64,000 nucleotides of DNA. Origin: Paenibacillus silvestris. Lineage in GTDB: Bacteria; Bacillota; Bacilli; Paenibacillales; NBRC-103111. The DNA lies in assembly GCF_009882985.1 (NCBI RefSeq), contig NZ_WTUZ01000022.1, positions 1,277,065 to 1,341,064 of the forward strand. Direction: 5' to 3'. The notes beneath the pieces were generated by a model, which was given only the letters and a program-made list of their open reading frames with translations, was not told where the DNA came from and made no database searches. Below are positions 46,835 to 55,229 of this stretch, piece by piece (within the stretch, counting starts at the first letter, position 1; each line of letters begins with the position of its first letter). A program made the translations under genes and the position numbers.

Positions 46835-48214
46835 ATGCCCAAAAAAATTCACCTCAATGCCTTCGAAATGAACTGCGTTGGCCATATAGCGCACGGCTTA
46901 TGGCGGCATCCGGGCAGCACTCGGCATCGCTACACAGATATCCGATATTGGACGGAGCTGGCACAATTGCTGGAACGCGGGAAGTTTGACGCTTTATTTT
47001 TAGCTGACGTTGTCGGGGTATACGATGTCTACAAGCAAGGACCAGAGACAGCCATTCGCGAAGCCGTGCAGATTCCCTGCAATGATCCATTCCTCGTCGT
47101 GCCGCCAATGGCGCTTGTCACGAAACATCTGGCCTTCGCTGTTACATTTTCCACGACATACGAGAAGCCGTTCAGCCATGCAAGGCGGATGTCGACATTA
47201 GATCACCTAACGAAGGGCAGAATCGCTTGGAACGTCGTGACCTCGTATTTGCCAAGTGCTGCCCGTAATTTCGGTTTGGATCAAATGGTTAAACATGACG
47301 ACCGCTACGAAATTGCTGAAGAATACCTAGATGTTTCCTATAAGCTCTGGGAAAGCAGCTGGGAAGACGATGCGGTCATTCGTGACGTCGATAATGGCGT
47401 ATATACGGACCCGAATAAAGTGCATCACATTCATCATGAGGGTAAATTTTTCAAAGTGCCAGGACCGCATTTAAGCGAACCTTCCATCCAACGGACGCCA
47501 GTCATTTATCAGGCGGGCAGTTCAGCGCGCGGACGTGCATTTGCAGCGAAGCATGCGGAAGCCGTCTTTCTTGGTGGAGGGAACGTTCAGACACTGAAAA
47601 GGTATGCAGCGGATATTCGTGCGCAGGCAGCCGCCTTCGGCCGTGATCCGAATCATATCAAACTGATGACCGGCCTGATTGCCATTGTTGGACGAACGCA
47701 AGAGGAAGCATGGCGTAAGTTTGAGAGCTTCCAAAAGCTTTATAGTTTGGAAGGGGTACTGGCTCATTACGGTGGAGGAAGCGGCTATGATTTGTCCGCC
47801 TACGACCCGGAAGATGTTCTAGCCTACACAGAAACAGACCATGGGCAGACGGCAGCGGCCCAATTCACGAAGGACAGCCCGCGTCCGAAGACAGTCCGGG
47901 AAGTCATGGAAACATTAGGGACGCTGGGTGGACGGGGACTGTTCGTTGTCGGGACGCCGGAAGAGGTAGCCGACAACATGCAATTTTGGATAGAGGAAAC
48001 GGGGATTGACGGGTTTAACGTAACGCAGATTGTCTCACCGGACACGCTGCGCGATTTCGTTGAGCTCGTCATTCCTGAACTGCAGCGCAGAGGATTGTTT
48101 CGGGAAGAGTACGAGGAGTCAACACTTAGAGAACGTTTGTTCGGTGTCGGCGTAAATAGACTGCCCGAAGATCATCCCGGCGCTGCATACCGTAAGCAGC
48201 CTACTTTGACCTGA
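46835..48214 (+). CDS. DszA/NtaA/SnaA-family flavin-dependent monooxygenase, first copy
   Basis: A 459-residue luciferase-like monooxygenase of the NtaA/SnaA/DszA type. Family features include AHGLWRHPGSTRHRYTDIRY, ERGKFDALFLADVVGVYDVY, LTKGRIAWNVVTSYLPSAAR, and YQAGSSARGRAFAAKHAEAV. DszA opens dibenzothiophene sulfone; relatives act on nitrilotriacetate or other sulfones, all with FMNH2 from a partner reductase. It lies between the importer and the DszB/DszC-like fusion gene and has a close paralogue at 50489. GGGGGG precedes the ATG. Which sulfur compound it attacks is not clear. Confidence 0.9.
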   Translation: MPKKIHLNAFEMNCVGHIAHGLWRHPGSTRHRYTDIRYWTELAQLLERGKFDALFLADVVGVYDVYKQGPETAIREAVQIPCNDPFLVVPPMALVTKHLAFAVTFSTTYEKPFSHARRMSTLDHLTKGRIAWNVVTSYLPSAARNFGLDQMVKHDDRYEIAEEYLDVSYKLWESSWEDDAVIRDVDNGVYTDPNKVHHIHHEGKFFKVPGPHLSEPSIQRTPVIYQAGSSARGRAFAAKHAEAVFLGGGNVQTLKRYAADIRAQAAAFGRDPNHIKLMTGLIAIVGRTQEEAWRKFESFQKLYSLEGVLAHYGGGSGYDLSAYDPEDVLAYTETDHGQTAAAQFTKDSPRPKTVREVMETLGTLGGRGLFVVGTPEEVADNMQFWIEETGIDGFNVTQIVSPDTLRDFVELVIPELQRRGLFREEYEESTLRERLFGVGVNRLPEDHPGAAYRKQPTLT

Positions 48215-48227
48215 TAGGAGGATAAGT

Positions 48228-50456
48228 ATGTCCATACAAATAGATGCACTACCGCAGCCAGCGACTGACATTCCGAACGCAATCGATCTCGCTTATGAGC
48301 TGGGAGAGCTGCCATTCGATTTGCGGCGCAGAGGCATCCCGGTCTTACGGGGTGCTGGCTCTGGCAGGCTTCGTCTTATGGCAGAAGCAGCCGATGAATA
48401 TGATCTCCGAATTGAACCGGCCTCGGTCGTTCTTAGACGGTTAGCCTTGAAAGAGGAGGTCCGCATTATCGGGCTTCAGCATCAGGATCGGCGAGGTGTC
48501 ATTCTCGTGCATTCGGATTCAGTGTTACGAAGAGCCGCTGATCTAAGTGGTGCGAGGCTTGGGATTGCAGGGAAGATCAGCCCAGATGATAACTTGCGGA
48601 AGCTCGATGCGGCGAAGATTGTGGCCGCAGCGCTCCATAAAGTTGGCGCTACGGGAGGACAGCCGAAATGGGTGGAACTTCAAGTCGAGCAGGCTGCGGA
48701 CGGATTTCAGGCTGGAAGGAGGGAACTCCGTGCTTTACTGAACAAGGAAGTTGATGCCGTGTATGCCGACTGGGCACTCTCCGCAGAGTCTGGACGACTT
48801 TTGGGGATTCGTGAACTGGAGGGCTTCAGCTTCCAAACTTCCGGGCTGTCTGTACTGACTGTCTCAGCGGAAACGCTTAGCGAGCATTCAGCTGAAATCG
48901 AGCGATTGCTCGCCCATTTAACGCTAGCCGCCGATTGGGCCACTCAGAACCGCACAGAAGCACACCGGCTCGCTGCAAAACAGCTTGGAGTCCCCGAGAA
49001 TGCGATCCCTGTCATTTTCTCTGAGCATCTGCACCAGCAATTTGGAGTTAGCCTTACAGATGATAAATGGAGCAGATTCGTCAATTTCAAGAAAGAGATG
49101 CAAGCTCACGGATGCCTGCAAGGCGATTTTTCTTTAGAAGAATCGCTATCGCTCTCTACCATACAAAGCGCACAATTGCTTGTTGAAAGCGGAGAACTGG
49201 AGCGTCCTCAGCGGGAATCACTCTCACAGTTCGCTGAGCGCGATCTGCCGCTCTCCTTCTTCCATGAGCGGCCACGAGCTCGCGTACTCCTAGGGGACGA
49301 GGACGCGCTGGCAGCCGCGCGATTGTTTGCGGAGGAAATTCGATCCGGAGCTTCTGACCGGGACCGCGGACGCAAGCTGCCTCTGAACGAAATACGACGA
49401 TTGGCCGAATTAGGTTTGCTTGGACTCGTCGTACCCAAGGCGTACGGAGGTCCTGATGTTTCCACCCGAACGCTTGTGGACATCTTCAAAATCATCTCGC
49501 ACGCGGACGGATCCATCGGTCAAATTCCACAAAATCATCATTTTTTTGTAAAAACGATCGAGTTAATTGGCAGCGCAGAGCAGAAAAGTTTTTTCTTCCA
49601 AGAAGTATTAAAGGGTGCTCAGTTTGGCAATGGTTTAGCAGAACGCAGCAGCAGCAAAGGCGCAAGAAAGCTGACGACAACTGTCCGTAAGCTGGAGGGC
49701 GAGGAAAACTATGAAGTAAATGGAAATAAGTTCTATTCGACGGGAGCACTCTATTCACACTGGATCCCTGTAACGGCGCTGAACGAAGAGGAACAAAGAA
49801 TGACGGCATTCGTTCCGAGACATGCGCCTGGGGTAACGGTACTCGACGATTGGTCGGGTATCGGCCAGAGGACGACGGCGAGTGGCAGCGTGGTGCTCAA
49901 GAACGTGAAAGTGCCTGAGAATTATTTGCTGCCCCACTTCCAAATATTTGAGGGGCCCCAATATTTCTCAGCTTTCGGGCAAATTATGCATGCTGCCATT
50001 GATATTGGTATTGCGAGGGCGGCATTGGAGGACGCTGCCTCCTATGTTCGCGACCACTCGCGTCCCGCTTACGGCAGCGGTGCAGCGAGAGCGAGCGAGG
50101 AGCCCGACCTGATTCGGCGATTCGGCGAGCTCGGTATTCGTCTGCAAGCGGCGGAAGCCTTGCTGGACCGTGCTGCTGATGCGATCGATCAGGCGCGCGA
50201 AGACTTGAATGCGGAAACTGCCGGCAAGGCAGCATTGACGGTTGATTCGGCCAAATGGCTCGTGACAGAGACGGCAATTGAAATCACGAATGCTCTCTTC
50301 GAAGTTGCCGGAACTTCATCCATGGATCGCAAGCATAATTACGACCGTCATTGGCGCAATGTTCGCATTCATACGCTGCATGATCCGGCTCGGTTAAAGC
50401 TGCATCACGTCGGCAAGTGGTTCTTGAATGGAATTTATCATGAATATAAAGTGTAA
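48228..50456 (+). CDS. Fusion of a DszB-like (SsuA-fold) domain to a DszC/SfnB-like monooxygenase
   Basis: A 742-residue protein without a signal peptide. Residues 1-310 resemble the binding-protein-fold desulfinase DszB and SsuA-like proteins: GVILVHSDSVLRRAADLSGA followed by RLGIAG, VDAVYADWALSAESGRLLGI, and a helical tail with LTLAADWATQNRTEAHRLAA. The active-site cysteine that DszB carries near residue 27 has no counterpart: the matching stretch is AYELGELPFDL and the first 60 residues contain no cysteine. Residues about 345-742 are an acyl-CoA-dehydrogenase-fold monooxygenase (LGLLGLVVPKAYGGPD, NKFYSTGALYSHWI, DRHWRNVRIHTLHDPARLKL), related to the free protein at 43151. The two halves are separate genes in known dsz operons. 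The N-terminal half may bind substrate and hand it to the oxygenase. The function is inferred. Confidence 0.85.
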   Translation: MSIQIDALPQPATDIPNAIDLAYELGELPFDLRRRGIPVLRGAGSGRLRLMAEAADEYDLRIEPASVVLRRLALKEEVRIIGLQHQDRRGVILVHSDSVLRRAADLSGARLGIAGKISPDDNLRKLDAAKIVAAALHKVGATGGQPKWVELQVEQAADGFQAGRRELRALLNKEVDAVYADWALSAESGRLLGIRELEGFSFQTSGLSVLTVSAETLSEHSAEIERLLAHLTLAADWATQNRTEAHRLAAKQLGVPENAIPVIFSEHLHQQFGVSLTDDKWSRFVNFKKEMQAHGCLQGDFSLEESLSLSTIQSAQLLVESGELERPQRESLSQFAERDLPLSFFHERPRARVLLGDEDALAAARLFAEEIRSGASDRDRGRKLPLNEIRRLAELGLLGLVVPKAYGGPDVSTRTLVDIFKIISHADGSIGQIPQNHHFFVKTIELIGSAEQKSFFFQEVLKGAQFGNGLAERSSSKGARKLTTTVRKLEGEENYEVNGNKFYSTGALYSHWIPVTALNEEEQRMTAFVPRHAPGVTVLDDWSGIGQRTTASGSVVLKNVKVPENYLLPHFQIFEGPQYFSAFGQIMHAAIDIGIARAALEDAASYVRDHSRPAYGSGAARASEEPDLIRRFGELGIRLQAAEALLDRAADAIDQAREDLNAETAGKAALTVDSAKWLVTETAIEITNALFEVAGTSSMDRKHNYDRHWRNVRIHTLHDPARLKLHHVGKWFLNGIYHEYKV

Positions 50457-50488
50457 AGGTTATAATGGAAGGGGTGAACCAACTGGCT

Positions 50489-51874
50489 ATGGGAAAGCGA
50501 ATCATCATGAACGCATTCGATATGAATAGTGCCATGCACAATTCACACGGTTTATGGAAGCATCCGAATAGTGAAAGACATCGCTATAAGGACCTAGATT
50601 ACTGGGCGGAGATGGCCAGATTGCTTGAACGCGGGAAATTTGATGCGCTGTTTCTAGCGGACGTCGTTGGCATTTATGATGTTTATAAAATGAGCGGTGA
50701 TCCGGCAATTCGAGATGCCGTTCAAGTGCCATTAAACGATCCTGCACTCATTGTTCCTGCGATGGCAAGTGTCACGGAGAATTTGAGTTTTGCCGTTACG
50801 GTGACAACCACTTACGAGCATCCCTATGCGCATGCCAGACGATTCACTACACTCGATCATCTGACGAACGGGCGAATTGCTTGGAATATTGTTACGTCCT
50901 ATTTGCCCAATGCGGCTTTGAATCACGGTCTGGATACAATGATCAAGCACGATGACCGGTACGACGTTGCGGATGAATTCCTGGAAGTTGCCTATAAGCT
51001 ATGGGAAGGCAGTTGGGAGGACGATGCGGTGGTGCGTGACACCGTTCGAGGTGTATACGCAGAGCCGGCGAAGGTTCACCGGATCGATCACGAAGGCCGG
51101 TTCTTCCGTGTACCCGGGCCACATCTAAGCGAGCCCTCCTTGCAGCGTACACCAGTTCTGTACCAGGCAGGAAGCTCTGAGAAAGGACGTGCGTTCGCCG
51201 CTAAGCACGCGGAATGTGTCTTCGTAGGAGGCAACTCGAAGGAATCGCTGAAAGCAAACATTGAAGACATACGGAACAAAGCGGAGCAATTAGGCAGGGA
51301 TCCGCAGAGTATCAAGATGTTTACGGGGTTGAACGTGATCGTTGGAGCATCCCAGGAGGAAGCGGAAGCGAAGCTGCGGGAATACGCCGGCTTATGGAGC
51401 TCAGAGGCGGCGCTTGCGCAATTCGGCGGCTCTAGCGGCTATGATCTATCCGCCTACGATCCTGATTCCTATCTGGCGTATCGGGCAACCGATCATGGCC
51501 AGAGCCGGGCGGCTCAGTATACCAAACATGTCCAGAACCGCCTTACCGTTAAGGAAATCATGGAACGTATCGGGACTCTGGACAAGGGACAGGGCCGCTT
51601 GCTCGTAGGTACACCAGACCAAATCGCCGACTACATGCAAGAGCAGGTAGAGGAGACTGGGCTGGATGGGTTTAATCTTGCGCATCTGATTACACCAGGG
51701 AGCTTGCGTGAATTTGTTGATGGAGTCGTACCCGTACTGCAGCGCCGTGGCGTATATCAACTAGACTATGAGCCTGGGACGCTCAGAGAGAAACTGTTCG
51801 GATCGGGGAAACCCCATCTCCCGGCTAGTCATCCTGCGGCGCAGTATCGGAGAAACTTTGAACATAGTAATTAG
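50489..51874 (+). CDS. DszA/NtaA/SnaA-family flavin-dependent monooxygenase, second copy
   Basis: A 461-residue paralogue of the protein at 46835, alike throughout: MGKRIIMNAFDMNSAMHNSH at the start, ERGKFDALFLADVVGIYDVY, NGRIAWNIVTSYLPNAALNH, YQAGSSEKGRAFAAKHAECV. The ATG at 50489 is chosen because it matches the first residues of that paralogue (MPKKIHLNAFEMN); an ATG at 50465 with AAAGG before it would add eight residues and cannot be excluded. Two related enzymes on either side of the fusion gene suggest two substrates or two successive oxidations. It follows the fusion gene by about 30 bases. Confidence 0.9.
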   Translation: MGKRIIMNAFDMNSAMHNSHGLWKHPNSERHRYKDLDYWAEMARLLERGKFDALFLADVVGIYDVYKMSGDPAIRDAVQVPLNDPALIVPAMASVTENLSFAVTVTTTYEHPYAHARRFTTLDHLTNGRIAWNIVTSYLPNAALNHGLDTMIKHDDRYDVADEFLEVAYKLWEGSWEDDAVVRDTVRGVYAEPAKVHRIDHEGRFFRVPGPHLSEPSLQRTPVLYQAGSSEKGRAFAAKHAECVFVGGNSKESLKANIEDIRNKAEQLGRDPQSIKMFTGLNVIVGASQEEAEAKLREYAGLWSSEAALAQFGGSSGYDLSAYDPDSYLAYRATDHGQSRAAQYTKHVQNRLTVKEIMERIGTLDKGQGRLLVGTPDQIADYMQEQVEETGLDGFNLAHLITPGSLREFVDGVVPVLQRRGVYQLDYEPGTLREKLFGSGKPHLPASHPAAQYRRNFEHSN

Positions 51875-51898
51875 ATTTAAGGAGGGCAAGAAAACCGT

Positions 51899-52876
51899 AT
51901 GAAGTACAAAACAGTTGGAAAAACAGGCATTCAAGTTTCAGAACTCTGCTTCGGAACGATGTCCTTTGGCGGTAACGCGGACAAGGAAACATCCAAGCAA
52001 TTATTCTACCGCTGTTTGGACAAAGGCATTAATTTCTTCGATACCGCCGACGTATATAGCAGCGGAGCATCGGAAGAAATACTTGGGGGGCTAATTGAGG
52101 GGAAACGTGATGAGTTGGTCCTGACCTCTAAGGCTGGTTTTCCTTTTGGCTCTGATCCCAATGCACGCGGAGCTTCGCGCAGACACTTATTCCTCTCGGT
52201 AGAACAAAGCCTGAAACGGCTGCGTACTGACCGTATTGAATTTTATTTTATTCATCGCTTTGACTCACTGGTCGCCATCGAGGAAACCGTGCGCGCTTTG
52301 GACGATTTACGGCGGCAAGGGAAAATCTTGTATCCCGCTGTCAGCAACTGGGCTGCTTGGCAAATCGCGAAGGCGCTTGGCATCTCCGCCAAAGAAGGTT
52401 TGGCAAGCTTTGAATTGATCCAGCCTATGTATAATCTCGTCAAACGACAAGCAGAAGTCGAGATCCTGCCACTGGCTGAATCCGAGAAACTAGGAGTCAT
52501 CAGTTATAGCCCACTTGGCGGGGGCCTATTAACAGGGAAGTATGGAATAGGCAAGAAACCCGCAACCGGCAGGCTGGTAGATCAGAGCAACTATACGAAG
52601 CGTTATGGTGACGAAGGATATTACGATATTGCAGATAGATTCGCAGCGTATGCCCGAGAGAAAGAGGTTCATCCAGCTACATTAGCTGTTGCTTGGGTGC
52701 TCAGCAACCCGGCAATTACGTCGCCGATTATCGGTGCGCGCAGCTTGGAACAGTTAGAGCCCTCCCTAGCAGCGGTGGATCTGGATTTCACGGCTGAATG
52801 GCGGAAAGAAGTTACGGCATTGTCGATTGATCCTCCCATCGCAACAGACCGCAGCGAGGAGACATTTACTAGCTAG
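51899..52876 (+). CDS. Aldo/keto reductase
   Basis: A 325-residue NADPH-dependent reductase of the aldo/keto reductase superfamily. Seen in order: VSELCFGTMSFGG, DKGINFFDTADVYSSGASEE with the catalytic aspartate and tyrosine, LTSKAGFPFG with the lysine, and FYFIHRFD with the histidine; ISYSPLGGGLLTGKY and PIIGARSLEQLEP form the cofactor site. It is the last gene of the sulfur operon, 24 bases after the second DszA-like gene, with AAGGAGGG upstream, and a terminator follows. Sulfonate cleavage by SsuD releases aldehydes, so detoxifying or reusing an aldehyde is a sensible role. That link is inference. Confidence 0.93.
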   Translation: MKYKTVGKTGIQVSELCFGTMSFGGNADKETSKQLFYRCLDKGINFFDTADVYSSGASEEILGGLIEGKRDELVLTSKAGFPFGSDPNARGASRRHLFLSVEQSLKRLRTDRIEFYFIHRFDSLVAIEETVRALDDLRRQGKILYPAVSNWAAWQIAKALGISAKEGLASFELIQPMYNLVKRQAEVEILPLAESEKLGVISYSPLGGGLLTGKYGIGKKPATGRLVDQSNYTKRYGDEGYYDIADRFAAYAREKEVHPATLAVAWVLSNPAITSPIIGARSLEQLEPSLAAVDLDFTAEWRKEVTALSIDPPIATDRSEETFTS

Positions 52877-52883
52877 CAAAGAT

Positions 52884-52929
52884 GAGGCTGTCCATCGGTC
52901 ACTGGATGACTTTTGGGACAGCTTCTTCT
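52884..52929 (+). terminator. Terminator at the end of the sulfur operon
   Basis: GCTGTCC pairs with GGGACAGC around ATCGGTCACTGGATGAC, followed by a T/C-rich tract. It belongs to the same hairpin family as 26256-26304. Confidence 0.75.
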
Positions 52930-53043
52930 CTTATTGAAATTAATCCGACTAAACCTATTGACTTTATTGTATAATCGGTTAGGATATAGATAACAGGTTG
53001 TGGAACAGCGGAACGAACATTCTAACGGAATGGGGGGTCAACC

Positions 53044-53337
53044 ATGAAAACAGTTGCGATTATTGGCGGCAGTCAAACGAGCACTTTCAAAAAGCTGGGT
53101 GAAAGGCGAGGCTTAATTGTGGAGCATCACAGCGGTAAAACGGGTGGAGGCTCCATTGAAAATCATTTTAAGCGAATTATTAGTCAAGCAGATGTCATTA
53201 TTATCTTAAAAGGTGCTATAAAACATACGTCCATGTGGGCTGTTAGGGAGCTCGCAGAAAAAATGGGGAAGAAGATTGATTACCATGATGGGTTTGGTGC
53301 TACGGGTGCAATCGAGAAGGCTTTACATTTAAGTTGA
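53044..53337 (+). CDS. DUF2325 domain protein
   Basis: A 97-residue protein that is entirely a DUF2325 domain: MKTVAIIGGSQTSTFKKLGE at the start, LIVEHHSGKTGGGSIENHFK, and ADVIIILKGAIKHTSMWAVR. The domain is a small Rossmann-like fold of unknown biochemical function that is common in Bacillota. GGGGGG lies before the ATG, and a terminator follows at 53375. The TATAAT near 52965 may be its promoter, but no convincing -35 goes with it. Confidence 0.88.
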   Translation: MKTVAIIGGSQTSTFKKLGERRGLIVEHHSGKTGGGSIENHFKRIISQADVIIILKGAIKHTSMWAVRELAEKMGKKIDYHDGFGATGAIEKALHLS

Positions 53338-53374
53338 ATGATGATAATTAATCTAATTCTGACCGGAAAACCGG

Positions 53375-53403
53375 AAGCATGGATATTGAATCCATGCTTT
53401 TTT
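53375..53403 (+). terminator. Rho-independent terminator after the DUF2325 gene
   Basis: AGCATGGAT and ATCCATGCT pair perfectly around five bases and are followed by six T residues. Confidence 0.9.
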
Positions 53404-53436
53404 CTATTCAGCAATGACGCGAGAGGAGGGATAACA

Positions 53437-53622
53437 ATGGGAATATTACTGGATACCGTTAAGTTTCTCAAAAAGCAAAAATCCAGCGCACAGACAACAC
53501 CAGATCATATCTACCATGTAGAGGAATTATTCATCGAGGATCAGGGTCCCCCGATAGAAGCTCATATTAATTCTGAATTCTGGCATGTTAGCCAACCCAA
53601 ACTATCTAGTAGGAAGGAATGA
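53437..53622 (+). CDS. Small uncharacterised protein (61 residues)
   Basis: I do not recognise this protein. The ATG at 53437 has GAGGAGGG just upstream, a strong sign that it is translated. The product is charged and soluble (MGILLDTVKFLKKQKSSAQT at the start, then an acidic middle with EELFIEDQGP and a basic end). It has no membrane segment, cysteine pair or known motif. The next small gene begins 6 bases after its stop, so the two are probably co-transcribed. Confidence 0.65.
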   Translation: MGILLDTVKFLKKQKSSAQTTPDHIYHVEELFIEDQGPPIEAHINSEFWHVSQPKLSSRKE

Positions 53623-53628
53623 ATCACT

Positions 53629-53841
53629 ATGAATCAAATTAACATCTCTTATAATGAAGTTCCTGTACCTGTTAACTTCATCGGTACAACTCACAAGTTG
53701 ATTCCATCCCTATTATCTGCATTAAAGCTTAATAAGATTACGTTGGCATCCATTCAGAAGCCCCTATGCATTGACTTATATAACTCGGAGGCTATTTTGC
53801 ATGCAAGTGAAGGAAATAAATACCGAATCCCTATTTTCTAA
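53629..53841 (+). CDS. Small uncharacterised protein (70 residues)
   Basis: Not recognised. AAGGA lies 10 bases before the ATG. The product has no long hydrophobic stretch and one cysteine (PLCIDLYNSEAI). It is linked to the 61-residue gene upstream, and a terminator follows at 53884. It could be a short regulator or part of a small two-protein system, but no feature favours any role. Confidence 0.55.
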   Translation: MNQINISYNEVPVPVNFIGTTHKLIPSLLSALKLNKITLASIQKPLCIDLYNSEAILHASEGNKYRIPIF

Positions 53842-53883
53842 AAGAAGAAGGACGTGGCCATCCATGTTCATAAGAATGACAAA

Positions 53884-53932
53884 GAAAAAGGTGCATTTCC
53901 TCCTGTTTCATGGAGAGAATGTACCTTTTTTT
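53884..53932 (+). terminator. Rho-independent terminator
   Basis: AAAAAGGTGCATT pairs with AATGTACCTTTTT (one mismatch) with an inner CTCC/GGAG stem, ending in a T run. The remaining 180 bases to the next gene hold only its candidate promoter. Confidence 0.88.
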
Positions 53933-54075
53933 CTTGCGTCCAAGCCTTTCGCCCGATTCAGCTATAAACGATTTAAATACCCTCTTCTGGCATTCTTCAT
54001 GCTATATTAGCGGAAAAGAGAACGAATACAAGAGAATGATGTTAAGTTTTGTTTTCAACTATTTGGACTTGTAGC

Positions 54076-54081
54076 TATAAT
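54076..54081 (+). promoter_or_regulatory. Candidate -10 element of the winged-helix regulator gene
   Basis: TATAAT lies 33 bases before the GTG start. TTTTCA sits 18 bases upstream as a weak -35. Confidence 0.5.
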
Positions 54082-54113
54082 AGAGTATAAAGAGATAAAA
54101 GGGGTGTAGCACA

Positions 54114-55025
54114 GTGGATTACAAAATAGATATAACCTTTGAACCATTACATGAGCTTATCAACAGTCTACATACCTATATTTGCCGTAAATCCTATAAG
54201 AAGATTGATTTAACTTCAGCATGGGCCAAAGAAAGCCGCAAGCGCTTAACTCCCGAATTTGCCTCGCTGCTTGATGAAACAGAGGTAGATTTTAATTGGA
54301 AATTGACCTATCTACTCGTCCACTTATGCCCAGGGAAAAAGCATGCTGATCAATTTCTTTCCTGGTTGGAGAAACTCAGTCCAGGTGATTTATATGAATT
54401 GATGTCGGACTACATTAGCCAGTTTCCAGATCAAATGGGTGCTTTCAGATCGAAGACATTATCACTTTTCTCCCAATGGAACGAGTTATATTTTCAGCAT
54501 ATTGACCCCTTGATCATACAAAGGCTTCAGGATGAAGCCGACAATCGCAAAGCCATACAGCCAACCATGAAGCCAGATCATTTTGTCGATGAGACGACGA
54601 ATGGCTTATGCTTTAAGCCAATGAAAGGATTGGAGCAATTAATACTCATTCCCCAATACCATTTTCAGCCAATTAATGTTATTTCTTCGTTTCGTCAATT
54701 AACGATTTGCAATTATGCGGCAAGAATTTATTTCAATGATGAAGAGGAATTACCGCCACATGAATACCGTATCATTCGCAGTTTAGCAGAGATGAGTCGG
54801 TTGAAAATATTAAGATATTTGCATCAAGGGCCGCGAAGTTTTATTGAAATCGTCCGTCATCTTCAATTATCAAAAGGCATTACGCACGATCATATCTCCA
54901 AGCTTCGGAGTGCAGGTCTCATTTACGCGCATTTTGAAGGAGAGACATTAACGGAGTACAGTTTAAGAGAGGGTGCACTGCAGCACTTACAGAACAAACT
55001 TACCTCTTATATCAAACACGAGTAA
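54114..55025 (+). CDS. ArsR-like winged-helix transcriptional regulator
   Basis: A 303-residue protein starting with GTG (AAGGGGTG upstream). About 210 residues of mixed helices come first, with no named domain. The last 80 are a winged helix of ArsR type: LAEMSRLKILRYLHQGPRSF, IEIVRHLQLSKGITHDHISK, LRSAGLIYAHFEGETLTEYS. Proteins with this long N-terminal part are common in Paenibacillus and related genera as local regulators. It lies directly before the Dpp-type importer operon, whose promoter carries a palindrome over its -35 box, so it is the probable regulator. The ligand is unknown. Confidence 0.82.
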   Translation: MDYKIDITFEPLHELINSLHTYICRKSYKKIDLTSAWAKESRKRLTPEFASLLDETEVDFNWKLTYLLVHLCPGKKHADQFLSWLEKLSPGDLYELMSDYISQFPDQMGAFRSKTLSLFSQWNELYFQHIDPLIIQRLQDEADNRKAIQPTMKPDHFVDETTNGLCFKPMKGLEQLILIPQYHFQPINVISSFRQLTICNYAARIYFNDEEELPPHEYRIIRSLAEMSRLKILRYLHQGPRSFIEIVRHLQLSKGITHDHISKLRSAGLIYAHFEGETLTEYSLREGALQHLQNKLTSYIKHE

Positions 55026-55043
55026 CATAAATAAACAGATAAA

Positions 55044-55087
55044 GAATCATTTTCGCTCCGGCTTTCGGAGTGGAAATGATTTTTTTA
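55044..55087 (+). terminator. Rho-independent terminator
   Basis: AATCATTT and AAATGATT pair, with an inner CTCCG/CGGAG hairpin, followed by a long T run. It separates the regulator from the importer operon. Confidence 0.93.
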
Positions 55088-55132
55088 TTCCAAATAACTC
55101 CAGTGAGTTTCTTTTGTGTGAGAAATATTTTT

Positions 55133-55154
55133 CGGTTCTCTCTTTACAGAACCG
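55133..55154. promoter_or_regulatory. Operator-like palindrome over the importer promoter
   Basis: CGGTTCT and AGAACCG are perfect 7-base arms around eight bases, and the second arm touches the -35 hexamer. The upstream winged-helix protein is the likely binder. Confidence 0.6.
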
Positions 55155-55171
55155 TAATTCGTTTTTATAAT
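55143..55171 (+). promoter_or_regulatory. Promoter of the Dpp-type importer operon
   Basis: TTTACA (55143-55148) and TATAAT (55166-55171) with exact 17-base spacing, 59 bases before the start of the binding-protein gene. Confidence 0.75.
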
Positions 55172-55229
55172 ATGATTATTAACTTATTCATATCGCTTTA
55201 CTCGGAATTAACTCATGGGAGGGTTTATT

